64,000 nucleotides of DNA, from assembly GCA_036504215.1 (NCBI GenBank), contig DASXVO010000085.1:1-64000 (forward strand), given 5' to 3'. A program made the translations under genes and the position numbers. Shown here one piece after another: positions 61,261 through 64,000 of this stretch. The notes under the pieces are model-generated. The model made no database searches and was not told the DNA's origin. It saw only the letters and a program-made list of their open reading frames with translations. Position 1 is the first letter of the stretch; the number at the start of each line of letters is the position of its first letter. The stretch is from Vicinamibacterales bacterium (lineage in GTDB: Bacteria; Acidobacteriota; Vicinamibacteria; Vicinamibacterales; Fen-181).

Positions 61261-61638
61261 ATGGCACTGGCTGACAAGTACGGAGACGTGCTCGGGCTCG
61301 CGCAACAACTGGGCGTGAAGAACGGCAACTGGAAGGAAGAGGGCGGAAAGATCCAGATGTGGGGGACGACCACCTACCAGCTCGAGGCGAACCTGCTCTG
61401 GGACAAGATCAAGGAGCACGCCGGCTGGGAGAGCGAAGTCGCGGCCGACATCAAGGCCGAGAACAGCGACATCTACGGTATCTACGAGGTGAAGTCGGGC
61501 GATACCCTGTCGAAGCTCGCAAAGAGCTTCCTGGGCGACGCCAACCGGTACATGGACATCTTCAATGCCAATACGGGCCAGTTGAAGGATCCGAATCAGA
61601 TCCGGGTCGGCCAGAAGCTGACCATTCCCAACCGGTAG
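61261..61638 (+). CDS. LysM-domain small protein (Kbp/YgaU-like)
   Basis: 125 residues from the ATG at 61261 with AGGAGG five bases before it. The first 75 residues (ALADKYGDVLGLAQQLGVKNGNWKEEGGKI, GTTTYQLEANLLWDKIKEHAGWESEVAADIKAE) resemble the BON-like half of the potassium-binding protein Kbp (YgaU) but are divergent. The last 50 are a complete LysM domain (YEVKSGDTLSKLAKSFLGDANRYMDIFNAN, IRVGQKLTIP). There is no signal peptide, as in Kbp. A strong stem-loop terminator follows. Potassium or peptidoglycan binding is possible. Confidence 0.9.
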   Translation: MALADKYGDVLGLAQQLGVKNGNWKEEGGKIQMWGTTTYQLEANLLWDKIKEHAGWESEVAADIKAENSDIYGIYEVKSGDTLSKLAKSFLGDANRYMDIFNANTGQLKDPNQIRVGQKLTIPNR

Positions 61639-61654
61639 TCCCAACTCGCTCCTC

Positions 61655-61684
61655 GGGCCGCGCGCGCATCTGGTCGCGCGGCCC
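61655..61684 (+). terminator. Stem-loop terminator after the yidB-lysM pair
   Basis: GGGCCGCGCG (61655-61664) and CGCGCGGCCC (61675-61684) form a perfect 10-bp GC stem with a 10-nt loop, 17 bp after the LysM stop. A short pyrimidine run (ATTCCCTC) follows. Confidence 0.55.
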
Positions 61685-61754
61685 ATTCCCTCGCCGTCTG
61701 CTCGTGCCCTGGCCTCGACCTCGAGGTGAGTGCCCCCGGCCGCGAATATTTGTA

Positions 61755-61784
61755 TTGAAAGTCGACACGACGCGCATTTACCAT
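61755..61784 (+). promoter_or_regulatory. Promoter of the ribbon-helix-helix gene
   Basis: TTGAAA (61755-61760), 18 bp and TACCAT (61779-61784) lie in an AT-rich island, 21 bp before the ATG at 61806. Confidence 0.5.
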
Positions 61785-61805
61785 AAAGAAATTGAAGACA
61801 CACCG

Positions 61806-62339
61806 ATGACATACCCTGTGCCCCGTCGAGGGCGACCCACGAAGTTCGGCCGCCCGGCGCAGGCCGTGACCATCACCCTCCCGGATGACATCGTGGCGGC
61901 GTTCAGGTCCGTGGATCCAGACCTGAGCCGCGCGATCGTGCGCCTGGCCGAGGCGTCCGGGTCGAAGATCGTGCCGCGCCGTCCGGTCGAGTTGTCCCAC
62001 TACGGCCACAGCGCCGTGATCGTCCTCGAGCCGACGAAGATCCTCGAGCGGTTGCAGGGCGTGCAGCTCGTGCCGCTGCCCGATGGCCGGGCCCTGATCT
62101 CGCTCGACGAAGGCACCGGAGTCGCCGAGTTCGAAGTCCGGGTTCGCGATACGCTGGCCGCCGGGTCGGCGTCTCCTGACGAGCGGACCGCGCTCGAGGC
62201 CCTCGGCGACATCCTGAGAGAGGCTCGCCGCTCGCGCAGCGTTACCATCCGCCAGCGCAACATCATTGTCCTGGAGTCACAGAGCGCCAGGCACACCACG
62301 AAGACCGGGCGGGAGCCCGTGCGATCGAAGGAGAGATAG
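61806..62339 (+). CDS. Ribbon-helix-helix DNA-binding protein
   Basis: 177 residues from the ATG at 61806. A basic arm (PRRGRPTKFGRPA) leads to a ribbon-helix-helix segment: strand AVTITLP, helix DDIVAAFRSV and helix DLSRAIVRLAEASG. The next part (about 55-115) is beta-rich, with LSHYGHSAVIVLEPTKIL and LVPLPDGRALISLDEG, and may bind a ligand. The C-terminus is basic with RSVTIRQRNIIVLES. Transcriptional regulation is likely; targets are unknown. It has its own AT-rich promoter and is followed after 4 bp by a lipoprotein gene, so the two probably form an operon. Confidence 0.75.
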   Translation: MTYPVPRRGRPTKFGRPAQAVTITLPDDIVAAFRSVDPDLSRAIVRLAEASGSKIVPRRPVELSHYGHSAVIVLEPTKILERLQGVQLVPLPDGRALISLDEGTGVAEFEVRVRDTLAAGSASPDERTALEALGDILREARRSRSVTIRQRNIIVLESQSARHTTKTGREPVRSKER

Positions 62340-62343
62340 ACAC

Positions 62344-63495
62344 GTGAGATTAGTGAGCATCATTCCGGCCCTCATGGTCGTCGTGGCCGTGTCGGCGTGC
62401 AGCAACAGTTCGTCGACGCCGTCCACCCCGTCCACCCCGACGGCACCGACGACCCCGCCGACGCTGACCAAGCCCGCTCTGGACTCGCCCTCGGATGGCG
62501 CGCAACTCGACAACGTCCGGCCGACGCTGACCGTCGTGAACGGCACTTCTAACCAGTCCGGAACCAAGACGTACGAGTTCCAGGTGTCCGACAGTTCGAG
62601 CTTCTCGGCCAGGGCGGCTTTCGACGGTTTCTACGCGACGACCGTGAGCGGTACTGGCGTCGCCGAGGACCCCAGCGGCAAGACGACGTTCACCCCCACA
62701 CAGGACCTCCAGCCCACCACGAAATACTACTGGCGGGCCCGGATGGTGCAGGGCACGACCAACTCCGACTGGTCCGATGTCCGGACGTTCAAGACGAAAC
62801 TGGTTGGCTACAACAAGCCGGGCGCGCTCTACGATCCGCTCGTCAACAACGTAACGATCGGCACGATCGGCGGCTCCGGCAACATCACGTGGGTGCCCGG
62901 GCAGGGCATCCGGATGAACGACGAGCTCGCCTACGTCGTCTACGATCTGCCGCAGGTCTTCAGCAGCGGCGAGATGTCGGTCGAGGTTACCGGGCTCTCT
63001 CCCGGCGGCCAGCCTGGCAAGGCGAGGATCTTCTCGATGCTCGATCGGCTGGGGGCGATTGCGTCCTCGAGCAAGTACTCGTTCAACGTGCAATACCGCG
63101 GCGTCGGCGGCGTTCCCGACAACTGCATCACCTGGAAGGCCGTACTCGGCGACAACGACCACTCGGTGGAGGCATACGTCGACCGCTTTCAAATGGTCTT
63201 CACCCTCGACCCGTCGAAGGTGTACCTGTGGCAGGGGTTCTGGACGCCGACCTCGTTCAGGCTGGTTGTGAAAGAGGGCGGCACGACGGGCCCCGTGGTG
63301 TACGACCAAAAAGCGGACGCAACCCCGGGCACCAGCAACTGGAACCCGGGGAAGGTGTACGCGTTCATCGGGACCAACAACGGCGCCTTCGTGCGGAACG
63401 ACGGCACGCGCGTGGGCATGACGGTCAGGAACCTCTGGGTGGGCAGCACGCCGCGGCCAGCGACGCTCGGCAGCGCCATCGACTTCCGGCGCTAG
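62344..63495 (+). CDS. Surface lipoprotein with FN3-like and concanavalin-like region
   Basis: 383 residues from a GTG at 62344, with GAAGGAG ten bases upstream inside the end of the previous gene; the longer frame to 62266 lies within that gene. The lipobox is VAVSAC. A Ser/Thr/Pro linker follows, then an Ig/FN3-like domain (LTKPALDSPSDGAQLDNVRPTLTV through YYWRARMVQGTTNSDWSDVRTFKT, about 45-150). The remaining 220 residues (GNITWVPGQGIRMNDELAYVVYDLP to VGMTVRNLWVG) look like a lectin-type beta-sandwich. No catalytic motif is evident. A cell-surface binding protein for polysaccharide is a reasonable guess. Its start is coupled to the ribbon-helix-helix gene. Confidence 0.82.
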   Translation: MRLVSIIPALMVVVAVSACSNSSSTPSTPSTPTAPTTPPTLTKPALDSPSDGAQLDNVRPTLTVVNGTSNQSGTKTYEFQVSDSSSFSARAAFDGFYATTVSGTGVAEDPSGKTTFTPTQDLQPTTKYYWRARMVQGTTNSDWSDVRTFKTKLVGYNKPGALYDPLVNNVTIGTIGGSGNITWVPGQGIRMNDELAYVVYDLPQVFSSGEMSVEVTGLSPGGQPGKARIFSMLDRLGAIASSSKYSFNVQYRGVGGVPDNCITWKAVLGDNDHSVEAYVDRFQMVFTLDPSKVYLWQGFWTPTSFRLVVKEGGTTGPVVYDQKADATPGTSNWNPGKVYAFIGTNNGAFVRNDGTRVGMTVRNLWVGSTPRPATLGSAIDFRR

Positions 63496-63543
63496 CCACA
63501 GCCGTCCGATCTCGCTGACTCCGTCGCGACGGCCAGTCGCGGC

Positions 63544-63571
63544 GGGTCAGCCGAGCCGGGTCAGCCGAGCC
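63544..63571. repeat. 14-bp tandem duplication
   Basis: GGGTCAGCCGAGCC occurs twice back to back (63544-63557, 63558-63571) between two converging genes. It is probably a slippage duplication. Confidence 0.7.
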
Positions 63572-63594
63572 GGTGGGGATTCTCTCGTCGAGCC

Positions 63595-63879
63595 TCAGCT
63601 CCAGGTAATCTGATACTCGGTGTGGTGTGCGCCGCTTGCCATGGAGAGACCGATCGTGGCGCGTGGTGATTTCACGCCGGAGATCTCGAGCGCCCGTTCC
63701 ATCCAACCCTTGATTCGATGTTCGACGATCGTGTGCGGCGTTTCGAACTCGGTGATGCGGAGGCGGATCGTCTTGTCGCCCTTCTCGACGACCTGCATCG
63801 CGCTCGGCTGATAGTAAGTCGGCATGATGGCACTCGCCCGCGAAACCAGTGAGTCCACAGACCCCAGCTTCACGAACAC
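63595..63879 (-). CDS. C-terminal part of a DUF2378/V4R-like sensor protein (5' truncated or frame-disrupted)
   Basis: The stop is at 63595 and the frame is open leftwards of a GTG at 63879, continuing without an ATG to about 63997 as Gly/Ala-rich sequence unlike a protein domain. The recognisable part reads KVFVKLGSVDSLVSRASAIMPTYYQPSAM, then LRITEFETPHTIVEHRIKGWMERALEISG and a final TEYQITW. This is the second half of a roughly 180-residue family related to V4R/heme-binding sensors found in Myxococcota and Acidobacteriota. The usual first half is missing, so the gene is either 5' truncated, frameshifted near 63885, or uses the internal GTG to make a half-protein. Confidence 0.5.
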   Translation of the reverse strand: MFVKLGSVDSLVSRASAIMPTYYQPSAMQVVEKGDKTIRLRITEFETPHTIVEHRIKGWMERALEISGVKSPRATIGLSMASGAHHTEYQITWS

Positions 63880-63935
63880 CTTGCCCCGGTCACCTGCTCC
63901 TCCGGAGTCGTGCCGGCCCGAACCAGCACGCGGGG

Positions 63936-64000
63936 CTACAGCGTGGCCGGCACCGCCGGCGCGACCAGCACCTCCACCCGGTGCTCCTCGTGGTCATCGA
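63936..64000 (-). CDS. C-terminal end of an unidentified gene at the right edge
   Basis: On the minus strand a frame enters from the right edge and ends in TAG at 63938-63936 after about 20 residues (HEEHRVEVLVAPAVPATL). It is too short to identify. It may be the end of a separate gene or, given the disrupted neighbour, the shifted upstream part of it. Confidence 0.25.
   Translation of the reverse strand, partial: DDHEEHRVEVLVAPAVPATL

Overview
The window is a GC-rich, gene-dense bacterial chromosome segment with no rRNA, tRNA, CRISPR array or insertion sequence that I could see. The gene content points to a soil or plant-litter Acidobacteriota, probably near the Vicinamibacteria. The main evidence is a 1,200-residue Oar-like TonB receptor with an N-terminal carboxypeptidase-regulatory-like domain, a PadR/ADOP-permease pair, a DUF5916 outer-membrane protein, a reporter-propeller protein, and many lipoproteins and Tat-exported enzymes. 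This assignment is an inference from families, not a phylogeny.

Layout. 1-4812 is a small conflict/toxin-antitoxin island: a MNT-HEPN pair, a 5'-truncated helicase/DUF559 nuclease remnant, a Fic AMP-transferase with inverted repeats in front of it, and an AbiEi/AbiEii-type pair. 4956-8755 holds a DUF3592 membrane protein, a GH28 polygalacturonase and an NAD(P)-binding oxidoreductase. A decayed ADOP permease fragment follows at about 8983-9235.

9297-23441 is the most coherent part: a putative ester-carbohydrate utilisation locus. On the minus strand run a Tat-exported carboxylesterase, the TonB receptor and four tandem CBM48-like/CE1 esterases. Divergent from these are a LytS-type kinase and a LytTR regulator, followed by a FucP-like sugar symporter on the minus strand. 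A matching two-box DNA element with 20-bp spacing lies 130-166 bp upstream of both the carboxylesterase and the symporter. I propose it is the LytTR operator that ties the locus together.

23663-30296: a PadR regulator with CCTAGG boxes and its ADOP permease, a VIT1-type metal transporter behind a strong RNA hairpin, an overlapping spmA-spmB-ldcA-like operon, and a YjbR protein. 30360-33751: a GH31 glycosidase and a SnoaL-like lipoprotein.

33887-41889 is an unusual lipolytic cluster on the minus strand: an unrecognised 249-residue protein, an alpha/beta hydrolase, a DUF2235 membrane hydrolase and a 1,240-residue protein with two patatin domains around membrane segments. The junctions within each pair are 4-nt overlaps. 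42026-54401: an exported threonine-aldolase-like enzyme, two hybrid histidine kinases, a VOC protein, a DUF5916 protein, a metzincin-like lipoprotein and a cupredoxin-like lipoprotein. 54402-64000: an M14 peptidase, a kinase-less propeller sensor with a Cys-rich tail, a cupin, YidB and LysM proteins, a ribbon-helix-helix protein, a surface lipoprotein and partial genes at the right edge.

In high-GC DNA most long opposite-strand frames are shadows. Calls here rest on recognisable motifs, start-site context and packing.
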